DNA of 64,000 nt. Source: Bradyrhizobium sp. cir1 (GTDB lineage: Bacteria; Pseudomonadota; Alphaproteobacteria; Rhizobiales; Xanthobacteraceae). The stretch lies in contig NZ_JACIHE010000016.1 of the NCBI RefSeq assembly GCF_014198245.1, positions 124,001 through 188,000 on the forward strand, in the 5' to 3' direction. Under the pieces are notes generated by a model that worked only from the letters and a program-made list of their open reading frames with translations, was not told where the DNA came from and did not search any database. The translations under genes and the position numbers were made by a program. Shown here piece by piece: positions 8,639-17,040 of this stretch. Each line of letters opens with the position of its first letter. The stretch's first letter is position 1.

Positions 8639-9707
8639 GACGCTCCGCTCCTCGACCTTCCGCCTGGCGCTGATCGCGATCGCGGCATTCGGGCTGATCG
8701 TCGCCGCGATCATGGTCTACGTCTATGTCGGAACGCTCGCCTATGTGGAGCGCCGGCTCGGCGCTGCCGTCGATCACGACGGCTTCACCGGGATGATCGA
8801 GCTCGCGATGATCGCGGTCGCCGTGCTGCTCCTCGTCCTCGCCGGACTTGCGGCGGTGCTGGTGACGCGGCGCACGGTCGGCCGGATCGAGGAGATCAAC
8901 GCGACCAGCCGTGCCATCATGCTGTCGGGCCTCGACCGGCGCATTCCGCTGCGCGGCAGTCACGACGAGTGGGACCGCGTCGCCGAAAATCTCAACCAGA
9001 TGCTCGACCGCATCGAGACGCTGATGGGCGAGGTCAAGCAGGTCAGCGACAATGTCGCCCACGATTTGCGCACGCCGCTGACGCGCATGCGCGGCCGGCT
9101 GGAGAAAGCCTATCATGCCCCGCGCAACGGCGAGGCCGACGCGGCGCTGATCGGCGATACCATCGCCGATCTCGATGCCGTACTCGGCATGTTCGCCTCC
9201 ATCACGCGGATCTCGGAGATCGAGACCCGCGCGCGCCGGAGCGCCTTTCGCGCGCTGAACCTGACTGAAATCGCCGGCGAGGTCGTCGAGCTCTACGACG
9301 CCGCCGCCGAGCAGGTCGCGACCCGCCTCAGTCTCAACGGCGACCGCGAGGTGGCGATCACCGGCGACCGCGACCTCCTGTTCGATGCCGTCGCCAATCT
9401 CGTCGATAACGCGATCAAGCACGGCCGCAAAGGCGGGCAGGTAACGGTGACCTGCCGCAGTGCCGATGGCGGCCCGGTGATCGCGATCGCCGACGACGGA
9501 CCCGGCATTCCCACCGAGGCGCGCGATCACGTCTTCAAGCGCTTTTACCGGCTCGAGCAGAGCCGCTACACGCCGGGCAACGGCCTCGGTCTCAGCCTCG
9601 TCGCCGCGGTCGCGCGCCTTCATGGCGCCGAGATTGCGCTGCATGACAATGCGCCGGGCCTGACCATCCAGCTCCGGTTTCCGCATACCGGCACCCAACT
9701 TGCATGA
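8625..9707 (+). CDS. Sensor histidine kinase
   Basis: The 360-residue protein starts at a GTG inside the end of the response-regulator gene. It has two transmembrane helices (about 13-37 and 57-80) with only about 20 residues between them, so it has almost no periplasmic sensor. A HAMP region follows, then a HisKA box with His146 (VAHDLRTPLTRMR) and a HATPase domain with N (DNAIKH), G1 (DDGPGIP) and G2 (GNGLGLSL) boxes. The tiny outer loop suggests sensing within the membrane or through a partner. It probably phosphorylates the adjacent regulator. Confidence 0.95.
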   Translation: MLLAKTLRSSTFRLALIAIAAFGLIVAAIMVYVYVGTLAYVERRLGAAVDHDGFTGMIELAMIAVAVLLLVLAGLAAVLVTRRTVGRIEEINATSRAIMLSGLDRRIPLRGSHDEWDRVAENLNQMLDRIETLMGEVKQVSDNVAHDLRTPLTRMRGRLEKAYHAPRNGEADAALIGDTIADLDAVLGMFASITRISEIETRARRSAFRALNLTEIAGEVVELYDAAAEQVATRLSLNGDREVAITGDRDLLFDAVANLVDNAIKHGRKGGQVTVTCRSADGGPVIAIADDGPGIPTEARDHVFKRFYRLEQSRYTPGNGLGLSLVAAVARLHGAEIALHDNAPGLTIQLRFPHTGTQLA

Positions 9708-9737
9708 TCCGCACTGGTATCGAGTGGAAGTCCTGCA

Positions 9738-10979
9738 ATGTCTCGCCTGCCAGATCTCGTCATCACCAACGCCCGCACGCGCAGCCGTGAGATCGTCGAC
9801 ATCGCCATCACCGATGGCGTGATCACCGCGATCGGCAGCCGGCTGCAGACCGGCGCCCAATCCTTCGTCGATGCCAAAGGCGGTCTGGTCACGCCCGCTT
9901 TCGTCAATCCGCACCTGCATCTCTGCAAGGTCTGGACCCTGCCGATGATGTCGGAGGCGGCACTGGAGGCCTATCAGGGCGGCGGCATGAGCGAGGCGGC
10001 AAAGGCGGTCGAGCTCGCCGCGGTGGTGAAGAACAATTACGACGCGTCCTGGATCGTCCCGAACGCGCGGCGCGCGGTCGCGCTCGCCGCGCTCCACGGC
10101 AATCTCCACATTCGCGCCTTCGCCGATGTCGATACCAAGGCCCGGCTCGAAGGCATCAAGGCACTGCTCGCCGTCCGCGAGGAGTTTCGCGGCATCGTCG
10201 AGATCCAGGTCGTTGCCTTCCCGCAGGACGGCCTGCTTCGCGAGCCCGGCGCAGACGACCTGATGCGCAAGGCGATGGCGCTCGGCGCCGACGTCGTCGG
10301 CGGTATTCCCTGGATCGAGACCAACGAGGAGGACATGCGCCGCCATGTCGCGTTCTGCTTCGACCTTGCGGCCGAGCACGGGGCCGAGGTCTCGATGTTG
10401 CTGGACGATGTCGGCGATGCCGATATGCGTACGCTGGATATGATGGCGCGCGCGGTGATCGCCCGCGGCGTCGAGGGGCGGGCGCTTGCCCATCACTGCC
10501 GGGCGATGGCGCTCTATCCTGACAACTATTTCCGTGAATTGATGGCGCTGCTCGGGAGCGCCCGCGTCAGCGTCGTCAGCAATCCCCACACCGGCCCGCT
10601 GCATGCGCGCGTGAAGGAGCTGCTGGCAACCGACATCAATGTCTGCCTCGGCCAGGACGATATCTCCGACGCTTACTATCCGCTCGGCCGCAACAACATG
10701 CTGGAGGTGGCGTTTCTCGCCTCGCATCTGCTCTGGATGACCGGGCAGAGCGGGTTCGAGACGCTCTACGACATGATCACCACGCGCGCCGCCACGGCGA
10801 TCAACCTCGAGCGCTACGGTCTCGGGCTCGGCTGCGCTGCCAATCTGGTCGTGCTCGAGCAGGGCGACGTCGCCGAGGCGCTGCGTTTCCACACCCCGCC
10901 CCGGATCGTCATCAGCCACGGCCGCGTCGTCGACACCGATCGCATGCGCGAGCTGGCGCAGATTGCCGCCCGCGATTGA
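9738..10979 (+). CDS. Cytosine-deaminase-like amidohydrolase with altered metal site
   Basis: The 413-residue protein aligns along its length with CodA-type amidohydrolases: HLH metal pair at His59/His61 (FVNPHLHLCK), VVGGIPWIE, AHHCRAM (His252/253) and GQDDISDAYYPLG, which mirrors the CodA GHDD...WYPLG segment. Two key positions differ. The CodA motif VHCDEIDD is here MLLDDVGD, so the third metal-ligand His is Leu221 and the catalytic Glu is Asp224. It may bind metal differently, act on another substrate, or be inactive. It starts 30 bases after the kinase gene and could share its transcript. The family also includes AtzC-like aminohydrolases, which is suggestive given the ring-opening enzyme at 2295. 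Confidence 0.85.
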   Translation: MSRLPDLVITNARTRSREIVDIAITDGVITAIGSRLQTGAQSFVDAKGGLVTPAFVNPHLHLCKVWTLPMMSEAALEAYQGGGMSEAAKAVELAAVVKNNYDASWIVPNARRAVALAALHGNLHIRAFADVDTKARLEGIKALLAVREEFRGIVEIQVVAFPQDGLLREPGADDLMRKAMALGADVVGGIPWIETNEEDMRRHVAFCFDLAAEHGAEVSMLLDDVGDADMRTLDMMARAVIARGVEGRALAHHCRAMALYPDNYFRELMALLGSARVSVVSNPHTGPLHARVKELLATDINVCLGQDDISDAYYPLGRNNMLEVAFLASHLLWMTGQSGFETLYDMITTRAATAINLERYGLGLGCAANLVVLEQGDVAEALRFHTPPRIVISHGRVVDTDRMRELAQIAARD

Positions 10980-10989
10980 TCCACGCCGC

Positions 10990-11361
10990 TCAGAGCTCGA
11001 TCACGCCGCGGCGCGCCGCATGCGCCACTGCATCGGTGCGGCCGGTGGCATCCAGCTTGTCGAGCAGCGAGCCGACATGGAATTTCACGGTGTGCACGGA
11101 GATGCCGAGCTGACGCGCGATCATCTTGTTGGACGCGCCTTCGGCCATCAGCGCCAGCACGTCGAGCTCGCGCTGCGTCAGCGCGATGTCCTCGGGCATG
11201 CTGCGCGGATCGCGGGCGACGACCGTCGCGGCGGCCTGCTCGCCGGGCGCGGCGAGGCGAATCCCGCTGACATTGCCGAGCAGCGCCGTCAGGCGATCGG
11301 CCAGCGCAGGGTCGTCGATGTCCAGCGACAGGACGATCTCGGCCGTGTTGTCTCCGCTCAC
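10990..11361 (-). CDS. Short LuxR-type regulator with truncated receiver-like N-terminus
   Basis: The 123-residue protein ends in a typical LuxR/GerE helix-turn-helix (LTQRELDVLALMAEGASNKM, IARQLGISVHTVKFHVGSLL, about residues 61-110). The first 45 residues look like the opening beta-alpha units of a receiver domain, but no phospho-acceptor Asp or full domain is present, against about 200 residues for a normal response regulator. Its ATG overlaps the stop of the upstream PDZ gene (ATGA), so the two are co-translated. It is convergent with the amidohydrolase gene ending at 10979. Confidence 0.88.
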   Translation of the reverse strand: MSGDNTAEIVLSLDIDDPALADRLTALLGNVSGIRLAAPGEQAAATVVARDPRSMPEDIALTQRELDVLALMAEGASNKMIARQLGISVHTVKFHVGSLLDKLDATGRTDAVAHAARRGVIEL

Positions 11362-12224
11362 GCTTCCGGCCTCTCGCCAACGGTGACTTTGAAGCTGACC
11401 GGCTCGCCGCCGCGGCGCACCGCGATATCGACCACGGTGCCGACGCTGGCAGGTCCCAGCGTCCGCGACAGCGCGCGCACGCCTGACAGTTTCTGGTCGT
11501 TGACCGCCACGATCACATCGCCCTGGCGGATGCCGGCCGCGGCCGAAGGTCCGGCCTTGTCAACATTCATCACCATCGCGCCGATGCCGCCGTCGAGCCG
11601 CACCGGCTGGAGCCCGAGGCCGAGATATCCGCGGGCGATGCGGCCGCGCGCCTCGAGCTGCGGCGCAACGCGCTCGATCGTGGCGGTCGGAATGACGAGC
11701 ACCCGCCGTGGTCCCAGCACGGCCATGCCGAAGGCGTCGCCCGATGCGTCGAGCGCGAGACCACCCTGCTGGCCGCCGCTGAGGCGGGCGTTGAGCTCGA
11801 TCCGGGCATCGATGTCGCCGCCGCGCAGGGAGCGCCAGCCCTTGCCGGATGCCGATACCATTCCGAGCGCGGCGCTCGGCGTCTCGCGATGGGTGGCGAC
11901 CACGATCGACAACGCGCCGAGCGGCGGGACCGTGGCGGCGAGCTTGATCGGCGCGACAGCAGCCTCGGTGCGCAGCAGCGCAATGTCGGTGGTGTGGTCG
12001 CGGCCGGCGATCGTGGCGGCGACCCGGCTGCCGTCGGCGAGGCCGATCTCGACCTCGCCCTCGTCGGCCAGTGCCTCGTCGGCGGTGACGATCAGGCCGC
12101 TCTTCCAGACAAAACCGGTGGCGCGGGAGCGATGCGAATGCACAGAGACGACGGACGGCGCGGTGCGCGCCACCAATTCCGCGAGCGCGGACGACAGTGA
12201 GGACAGGGGACTAAGATCAGTCAT
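11358..12224 (-). CDS. HtrA-like PDZ protein with degenerate protease triad (pseudoprotease)
   Basis: The 288-residue protein has a trypsin-like S1C domain (about 20-195) and one PDZ domain (about 198-280). The Asp of the triad is kept (Asp80 in DHTTDIALLR). The His motif TNNHV of HtrA is TADEA here (Glu50), and the serine motif GNSGG is GQQGG (Gln153). It should therefore lack protease activity. There is no signal peptide or membrane helix, unlike DegP/DegS, so it is probably cytoplasmic. AGGAG precedes the ATG at 12224. It overlaps the LuxR-type gene by 4 bases; it may bind peptides through the PDZ domain and control that regulator (inference). Confidence 0.88.
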   Translation of the reverse strand: MTDLSPLSSLSSALAELVARTAPSVVSVHSHRSRATGFVWKSGLIVTADEALADEGEVEIGLADGSRVAATIAGRDHTTDIALLRTEAAVAPIKLAATVPPLGALSIVVATHRETPSAALGMVSASGKGWRSLRGGDIDARIELNARLSGGQQGGLALDASGDAFGMAVLGPRRVLVIPTATIERVAPQLEARGRIARGYLGLGLQPVRLDGGIGAMVMNVDKAGPSAAAGIRQGDVIVAVNDQKLSGVRALSRTLGPASVGTVVDIAVRRGGEPVSFKVTVGERPEA

Positions 12225-12416
12225 GGCGGGCTCCTGTAAGTTGTCCTCAATCTGGGATGCCGCGGGCGATTGCGAAACTGGCCGGGTGGCCAGGACCAGG
12301 ACAGGCCTCCGTAGGACCACGGCCGACGAACATGTGATTGGGAGCGCCTCACGGGAACGTGTAGCAATCCGGCAATTGCGCCCTGTGGCCTCACGGATTT
12401 CAGCGAGCCCTGACTG

Positions 12417-13382
12417 ATGACCATCGATCTCACCCGCCGCACCCTGCTTCAACTCGCCGGCGCCACCTCGCTCGCGATGGCGGCCGCAGCCGCGGCGCGT
12501 GCCGAGGGCAACCCGCAGGGCGGCGGCCCGACCTATGCGAGCCGCACGCCGATGCGGGTCGGCATGGTCACGCTCCGGGTGAAGAATCTCGACAAGGTTG
12601 CCGACTACTACCGCGACGTGATCGGGCTCACCGTGATGGAGCGCTCGGCGACCGGTGCGAAGCTCGGCACGGCCGGCATCACGCTGCTGGTGCTGGAAGC
12701 CCGTCCCGATGCAGCGATCGAGCCGCGCACTGCCGCCGGCCTCTACCACACCGCCTTCCTGATGCCGACCCGCAAGGACCTCGCGCGCTGGCTGGTAGCT
12801 GCCGCTTCGCACCGCGTGCCGCTGTCGGGCTTTGCCGATCACCTCGTCAGCGAATCCGTCTATCTCGACGACCCCGAAGGCAACGGCATCGAGGTCTATG
12901 CCGACCGCGATCCCTCGCAATGGCAGTGGAGCGAGGGCAGCGTGAAGATGGCGACGGACGAGCTCAACATTCCCGATTTGCTGTCGCTGACCAATACGCG
13001 CGTTCCTGACTATGCCAAGGCGCCGGACGGGATGCGTGTCGGCCACATGCATCTGCGTGTCGGCGATCTCGCCGAGGCCGAGAGCTTCTATCACGGCACG
13101 GTCGGCCTCGACCCGACCCGCAAGCGCAACGGCGCGGCGTTCCTGTCGTCAGGCCGCTATCACCATCACCTCGGCATGAATGTCTGGCAGAGCCAGGGCG
13201 CCGGCCAGCGCGACAATTCGACGACCGGTCTCGCCTGGTTCTCGCTGGTGATGGCGAAGCAGGAGCTGCTCGCCGCCCAGGAAGAGCGCCTGCGCAAGAG
13301 CGGTGTGAAGGTCACGGCGCTTGCCGACGGCGTGGAGGCGATCGATCCCTGGGGCACGCGGCTACGCTTGCTCAAGGTTTGA
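12417..13382 (+). CDS. VOC-family (glyoxalase/extradiol dioxygenase fold) protein with Tat-type signal
   Basis: The 321-residue protein starts MTIDLTRRTLLQLAGATSLA, a twin-arginine signal ending near ARAEG. Two VOC modules follow (VTLRVKNLDKVADYYRDVIG, about 53; HMHLRVGDLAEAESFYHGTV, about 211). Likely metal ligands include the His of GHMHL and Glu in EGNGIEVYADR. The closest functional relatives I can name are CatE-like catechol 2,3-dioxygenases of Bacillus, but those are cytoplasmic. A Tat-exported VOC protein is unusual; the substrate is unknown. It is 57 bases upstream of a DapA-family gene on the same strand and divergent from the pseudoprotease. Confidence 0.82.
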   Translation: MTIDLTRRTLLQLAGATSLAMAAAAAARAEGNPQGGGPTYASRTPMRVGMVTLRVKNLDKVADYYRDVIGLTVMERSATGAKLGTAGITLLVLEARPDAAIEPRTAAGLYHTAFLMPTRKDLARWLVAAASHRVPLSGFADHLVSESVYLDDPEGNGIEVYADRDPSQWQWSEGSVKMATDELNIPDLLSLTNTRVPDYAKAPDGMRVGHMHLRVGDLAEAESFYHGTVGLDPTRKRNGAAFLSSGRYHHHLGMNVWQSQGAGQRDNSTTGLAWFSLVMAKQELLAAQEERLRKSGVKVTALADGVEAIDPWGTRLRLLKV

Positions 13383-13438
13383 TCGCCGGGGCGGGTGTTG
13401 CTAATACCTCTGGGGTGCCAGCTTCCGGAGCCCCCGAC

Positions 13439-14314
13439 ATGTCCGAATTCCACGGCGTCTTTCCCTACCTCGTCTCGCCCGTTGATGCCGACGGCACGGT
13501 GCGGACGAACGTGCTCGCGAAGCTCTGCGATGACCTAGTCGGCGCCGGCGTGCATGGACTGACGCCGCTGGGCTCGACCGGCGAGTTCGCCTATCTCAAT
13601 GCCGCGCAGCGCAGCGCGGTCGTGCAGACCACGATCGAGGCCGCGAAGGGCCGCGTGCCGGTCGTGGCCGGCGTCGCCTCCACCTCGACGGCGGATGCGG
13701 TGGCGCAGGCGAAAGCCTATCAGGCACTCGGCGCCGACGGCATCCTGGCGATCCTGGAGGCGTATTTCCCGCTGGCCGACGCCCAGGTCGAATCCTACTT
13801 CCGCGCCATCGCGGATGCCGTGGACATTCCCGTCGTTATCTACACCAATCCGCAATTCCAGCGCTCCGATCTCACGCTGGATGTCATCGCGCGTCTCGCG
13901 GAGCATCCGCGCATCGGCTACATCAAAGACGCTTCGACCAATACCGGCCGGCTGCTCTCGATCATGAACCGCTGCGGCGATGGCTTGCGCGTGTTCTCGG
14001 CCTCCGCCCATATCCCGGCCGCGGTGATGCTGATCGGCGGCCTCGGCTGGATGGCGGGCCCGGCCTGCATCGTCCCGCGCCAGAGCGTGGCTCTCTATGA
14101 CCTCTGCAAGGCCGGCCGCTGGGACGAGGCCATGGCGCTCCAGCGCCGGCTGTGGCGCATCAACGAGGCCTTCGCCCGCTTCAACCTCGCCGCCTGCATC
14201 AAGGCCGGCCTTTCGATCCAGGGCTACGACGTCGGCGATCCCGTCCCGCCGCAGGCCGCGCTGACGGCCGATGCGCGCAGGGTGGTGGAGGCAGCGCTCC
14301 GGGAGCTGAACTGA
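13439..14314 (+). CDS. DapA-family (class I aldolase-type) lyase/synthase
   Basis: The 291-residue protein has the dihydrodipicolinate synthase / N-acetylneuraminate lyase fold signatures: PLGSTGEF near residue 43 (pyruvate carboxylate binding), Tyr135 (VVIYTNP) and Schiff-base Lys163 (GYIKDAS). Family members condense or cleave pyruvate-containing sugars and acids. The true DapA is usually a lone biosynthetic gene; here the neighbours are a VOC protein and a molybdopterin subunit, which suggests a catabolic aldolase or dehydratase. The ATG at 13439 is chosen because CGGAG lies 10 bases upstream and the homology begins there. Confidence 0.9.
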   Translation: MSEFHGVFPYLVSPVDADGTVRTNVLAKLCDDLVGAGVHGLTPLGSTGEFAYLNAAQRSAVVQTTIEAAKGRVPVVAGVASTSTADAVAQAKAYQALGADGILAILEAYFPLADAQVESYFRAIADAVDIPVVIYTNPQFQRSDLTLDVIARLAEHPRIGYIKDASTNTGRLLSIMNRCGDGLRVFSASAHIPAAVMLIGGLGWMAGPACIVPRQSVALYDLCKAGRWDEAMALQRRLWRINEAFARFNLAACIKAGLSIQGYDVGDPVPPQAALTADARRVVEAALRELN

Positions 14315-14315
14315 T

Positions 14316-14356
14316 CGTCATTCCGGGTTCGATGCTACGCATCGCCCGGAATGACG
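14316..14356. terminator. Palindrome after the DapA-family gene (repeat family D)
   Basis: CGTCATTCCGGG is mirrored by CCCGGAATGACG around a short centre, starting directly after the stop at 14314. A longer relative lies at 20370-20465. It may terminate transcription, although no T-tract follows. Confidence 0.5.
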
Positions 14357-14476
14357 ATGGCCTTGGGGGCATGCCGAATCCGTGGATATCCCGCCCAAAA
14401 CCGCGGCTGGCATGCCCCTGATCGATCCGCTAAAAGGCTGCCCGCAGTTTCGAAAAGACCTTGAGGACCCCACGGA

Positions 14477-16801
14477 ATGAACATTCTTCCCGGCAATTTG
14501 CGTTTCGGAGCGGGGCAGCCCGTCAAGCGTTTGGAAGACCAGCGGCTGCTGACCGGGAAGGGGCAATTCATCGACGACAAGCCGGAAGACGGCGCGCTGT
14601 GGTTGCACGTGCTGCGCTCGCCGCACGCGCACGCCAAGATCGTTTCGATCGACACCAGCGCCGCGGCCGCGATGTCCGGCGTCACCGCGGTGTACACCGG
14701 TGCCGACCTCGTCAAGGACGACATCGGCGCCATTCCGACTTTGAGCATCTTCAAGCGCCCCGACGGCAAGCCGATGACGGTGCCGCCGCGCCGCCTGCTC
14801 GCCCATGAGATCGTGCGCTACGGCGGCGAGGCCGTGGCCGCCGTGGTGGCGGCCTCGCGCACCGAGGCCCAGAGCGCGGCTGAGGCGATCGCGGTCGAAT
14901 ACGACGTGCAGCCCGCGGTGGTCGATCCCGTCGAGGCGGTGAAGCGCGGTGCGCCTGTGGTGTGGCCGGAGGCGCCCGACAATATAGTCGGCGCGATGGC
15001 TTACGGCGATGCCGCCAAGGTTGACGAGGCCTTTGCCAGGGCCGCGCACACCGTCGAGCTCGATCTCGTCAGCCAGCGCCTTGTGCCCTCCGCGATGGAG
15101 CCGCGCTCCACCATTGCCGAGATCGACAAGAAGACCGGCCGTCTCCTCCTGCACGTGCAGTCGCAGACGCCGGCCTCGACCCGTGACGTGCTGGCCGAAG
15201 CCGTGCTCAAGCGTCCCAAGGACAGCGTGCGCGTGCTGGTCGGCGACATCGGCGGCGGCTTTGGCCAGAAGACCAACCTCTATCCCGAGGACGGCATCGT
15301 CGCCTACGCCGCGACCAAGCTGAACAAGAAGATCCGCTGGCGCGGCGAACGCACCGACGAGTTCGTCGGCGGCACCCACGGCCGCGATCTCACCTCGACC
15401 GCGTCGTTCGCGCTGGACGAGAAGGGCAAGGTGCTGGCCTATCGCGTCAAGTCGATCGGCTGCACCGGCGCGTACTCCTCAGGCGCTGCCAACATCATTC
15501 CGCTGGTGCTCGGACCCTTCGTGCAGACCGGTGTCTACGACCTGCCGCTGGTGCATTTCGAGGTGCAGTCGGTGATGACCCACACCGCGCCCGTCGGCGC
15601 CTATCGCGGCGCGGGCCGTCCCGAGGCGGTCTTCATCGTCGAGCGCCTGTTCGACGCCGCCGCGCGAAAGATCGGCATGGACCCGCGCGCGATCCGGAAA
15701 GCCAACTACATCAAGCCGGCGCAGCTGCCTTACACGAACGCGGCGGGCCAGGTTTACGACTCCGGCGCCTTCGCCCACATGCTCGATCGGGCCGTCAAGC
15801 TCGCCGACTGGGACGGCTTTGCCGCGCGCAAGAAGGCGGCGAAGAAGAAGGGCCTGCTCTACGGCCGCGGGCTCACCTCCTATATCGAATGGACCGGCGG
15901 CCGCGCTCACACCGAGAAGGTCAGCCTGCACGCGACCTCGCAAGGCCGCGTCGTGCTGCACTCCGGCACCATGGCGATGGGGCAGGGCTTGCAGACCACC
16001 TACACCCAGATGATCTCCGACTCGCTCGGCATTCCCCTCGACAAGATCGACGTCGTCCAGGGCGACACTGATCTGGCCATGGGTTTTGGCAGCGTCGGCT
16101 CGCGCTCGCTGTTCGTCGGCGGCACCGCGGTCGCGGTCTCCTCGAACGATCTGATCCAGAAGGCGCGCGAGAAGGCGGCGAATGTGCTGGAGACCTCGGT
16201 CGAGGACATCGAGTACCAGGGTGGCATGCTCACCGTGGTCGGCACCGACCGCCGCATCAGCCTGTTCGATCTCGCCGAGAAGGAGAGCGGTGCCAAGCTG
16301 AGCGTCGATTCCGAAGGCGAGGTCGATGGTCCGAGCTGGCCGAACGGCACGCATATCTGCGAGGTCGAGATCGACCCCGAGACCGGGGTGTCCAAGGTCG
16401 TGCGCTACACCACCGTCGACGACGTCGGCGTCGCCGTCAATCCGATGCTGGTCACCGGCCAGATTCATGGCGGCGTCGCGCAAGGAATCGGCCAGGCGCT
16501 CTATGAGGGCGTCTCCTACGATGCCGACGGGCAGCTCCTCACCGCCAGCTACCAGGATTACTGCATCCCGCGCGCCGACGACGTGCCGCCGATCGTGGTG
16601 ACGCTCGACGACACCGCACCCTGCCGCACCAATCCGCTCGGCGCCAAGGGCTGCGGCGAATCCGGCGCCATCGGCGGTCCTCCCTGCGTCACCAACGGCG
16701 TGATGGACGCGCTCGCCGAGCTCGGCATCACCCAGCTGAATACGCCGCTCACGCCGCAGAAGATCTGGCAGGCGATCCGGGACGCGAAGGCGGCGGGTTA
16801 G
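14477..16801 (+). CDS. Xanthine dehydrogenase family molybdopterin-binding subunit (orphan)
   Basis: The 774-residue protein has the full large-subunit layout: an N-terminal a/b hammerhead (VKRLEDQRLLTGKGQFIDD), the GGGFGQK molybdopterin contact (about 257), AYRGAGRPEA (about 375-385) and the active-site Glu in GAKGCGESGA (about 726). The AYRGAGR loop differs from the AYRCSFR of true aerobic CO dehydrogenases, so it is not CoxL. Partners carrying FAD and 2Fe-2S clusters normally lie next to it, but neither is here; they may be elsewhere or another redox partner is used. Substrate: some aldehyde or N-heterocycle, unspecified. Confidence 0.93.
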   Translation: MNILPGNLRFGAGQPVKRLEDQRLLTGKGQFIDDKPEDGALWLHVLRSPHAHAKIVSIDTSAAAAMSGVTAVYTGADLVKDDIGAIPTLSIFKRPDGKPMTVPPRRLLAHEIVRYGGEAVAAVVAASRTEAQSAAEAIAVEYDVQPAVVDPVEAVKRGAPVVWPEAPDNIVGAMAYGDAAKVDEAFARAAHTVELDLVSQRLVPSAMEPRSTIAEIDKKTGRLLLHVQSQTPASTRDVLAEAVLKRPKDSVRVLVGDIGGGFGQKTNLYPEDGIVAYAATKLNKKIRWRGERTDEFVGGTHGRDLTSTASFALDEKGKVLAYRVKSIGCTGAYSSGAANIIPLVLGPFVQTGVYDLPLVHFEVQSVMTHTAPVGAYRGAGRPEAVFIVERLFDAAARKIGMDPRAIRKANYIKPAQLPYTNAAGQVYDSGAFAHMLDRAVKLADWDGFAARKKAAKKKGLLYGRGLTSYIEWTGGRAHTEKVSLHATSQGRVVLHSGTMAMGQGLQTTYTQMISDSLGIPLDKIDVVQGDTDLAMGFGSVGSRSLFVGGTAVAVSSNDLIQKAREKAANVLETSVEDIEYQGGMLTVVGTDRRISLFDLAEKESGAKLSVDSEGEVDGPSWPNGTHICEVEIDPETGVSKVVRYTTVDDVGVAVNPMLVTGQIHGGVAQGIGQALYEGVSYDADGQLLTASYQDYCIPRADDVPPIVVTLDDTAPCRTNPLGAKGCGESGAIGGPPCVTNGVMDALAELGITQLNTPLTPQKIWQAIRDAKAAG

Positions 16802-16896
16802 AGGAGGGACGGTGCGTAGCCCGGATGGAGCGACTTGTCCGCCGTAGCTCGAAGAGCGTAGGCGGAAGCGAATTCGGGCCCGCACTATTGCCACGA

Positions 16897-16983
16897 CGTC
16901 ATTGCGAGCGCAGCGAAGCAATCCAGACTACCTCCGCGGAAGGATTCTGGATTGCTTCGTCGCAAGGGCTCCTCGCAATGACG
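16897..16983. repeat. Palindromic repeat, family A
   Basis: The same left arm (CGTCATTGCGAGCGCAGCGA) and the CGTCGCAAGGGCTCCTCGCA right arm as the 7098 copy. It lies between convergent genes. Confidence 0.85.
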
Positions 16984-16995
16984 GCGGAGAGAGTC

Positions 16996-17030
16996 GTAGC
17001 CCGGATTGCGCTGCGCTCCATCCGGGCTAC
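16996..17030. terminator. GTAGCCCGGAT hairpin between convergent genes
   Basis: GTAGCCCGGAT pairs with ATCCGGGCTAC over 11 bases around a 13-base loop. It sits 10 bases from the stop of the acyl-CoA dehydrogenase at 17041 and could end that transcript. It is the same core as the 3482 repeat. Confidence 0.5.
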
Positions 17031-17040
17031 GAAGCCAGCC

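Noticed and set aside
8529..10919. Long minus-strand frame opposite the kinase and amidohydrolase genes
   Set aside because: Its sequence is low-complexity and matches the reverse of two well-supported genes.
12225..13094. An upstream extension of the PDZ pseudoprotease frame
   Set aside because: It runs antisense to the VOC gene; the ATG at 12224 has a clear AGGAG.
14477..16801. Aerobic CO dehydrogenase large subunit (CoxL)
   Set aside because: The AYRCSFR active-site loop of true CoxL is AYRGAGR here, and the CoxS/CoxM partners are absent.
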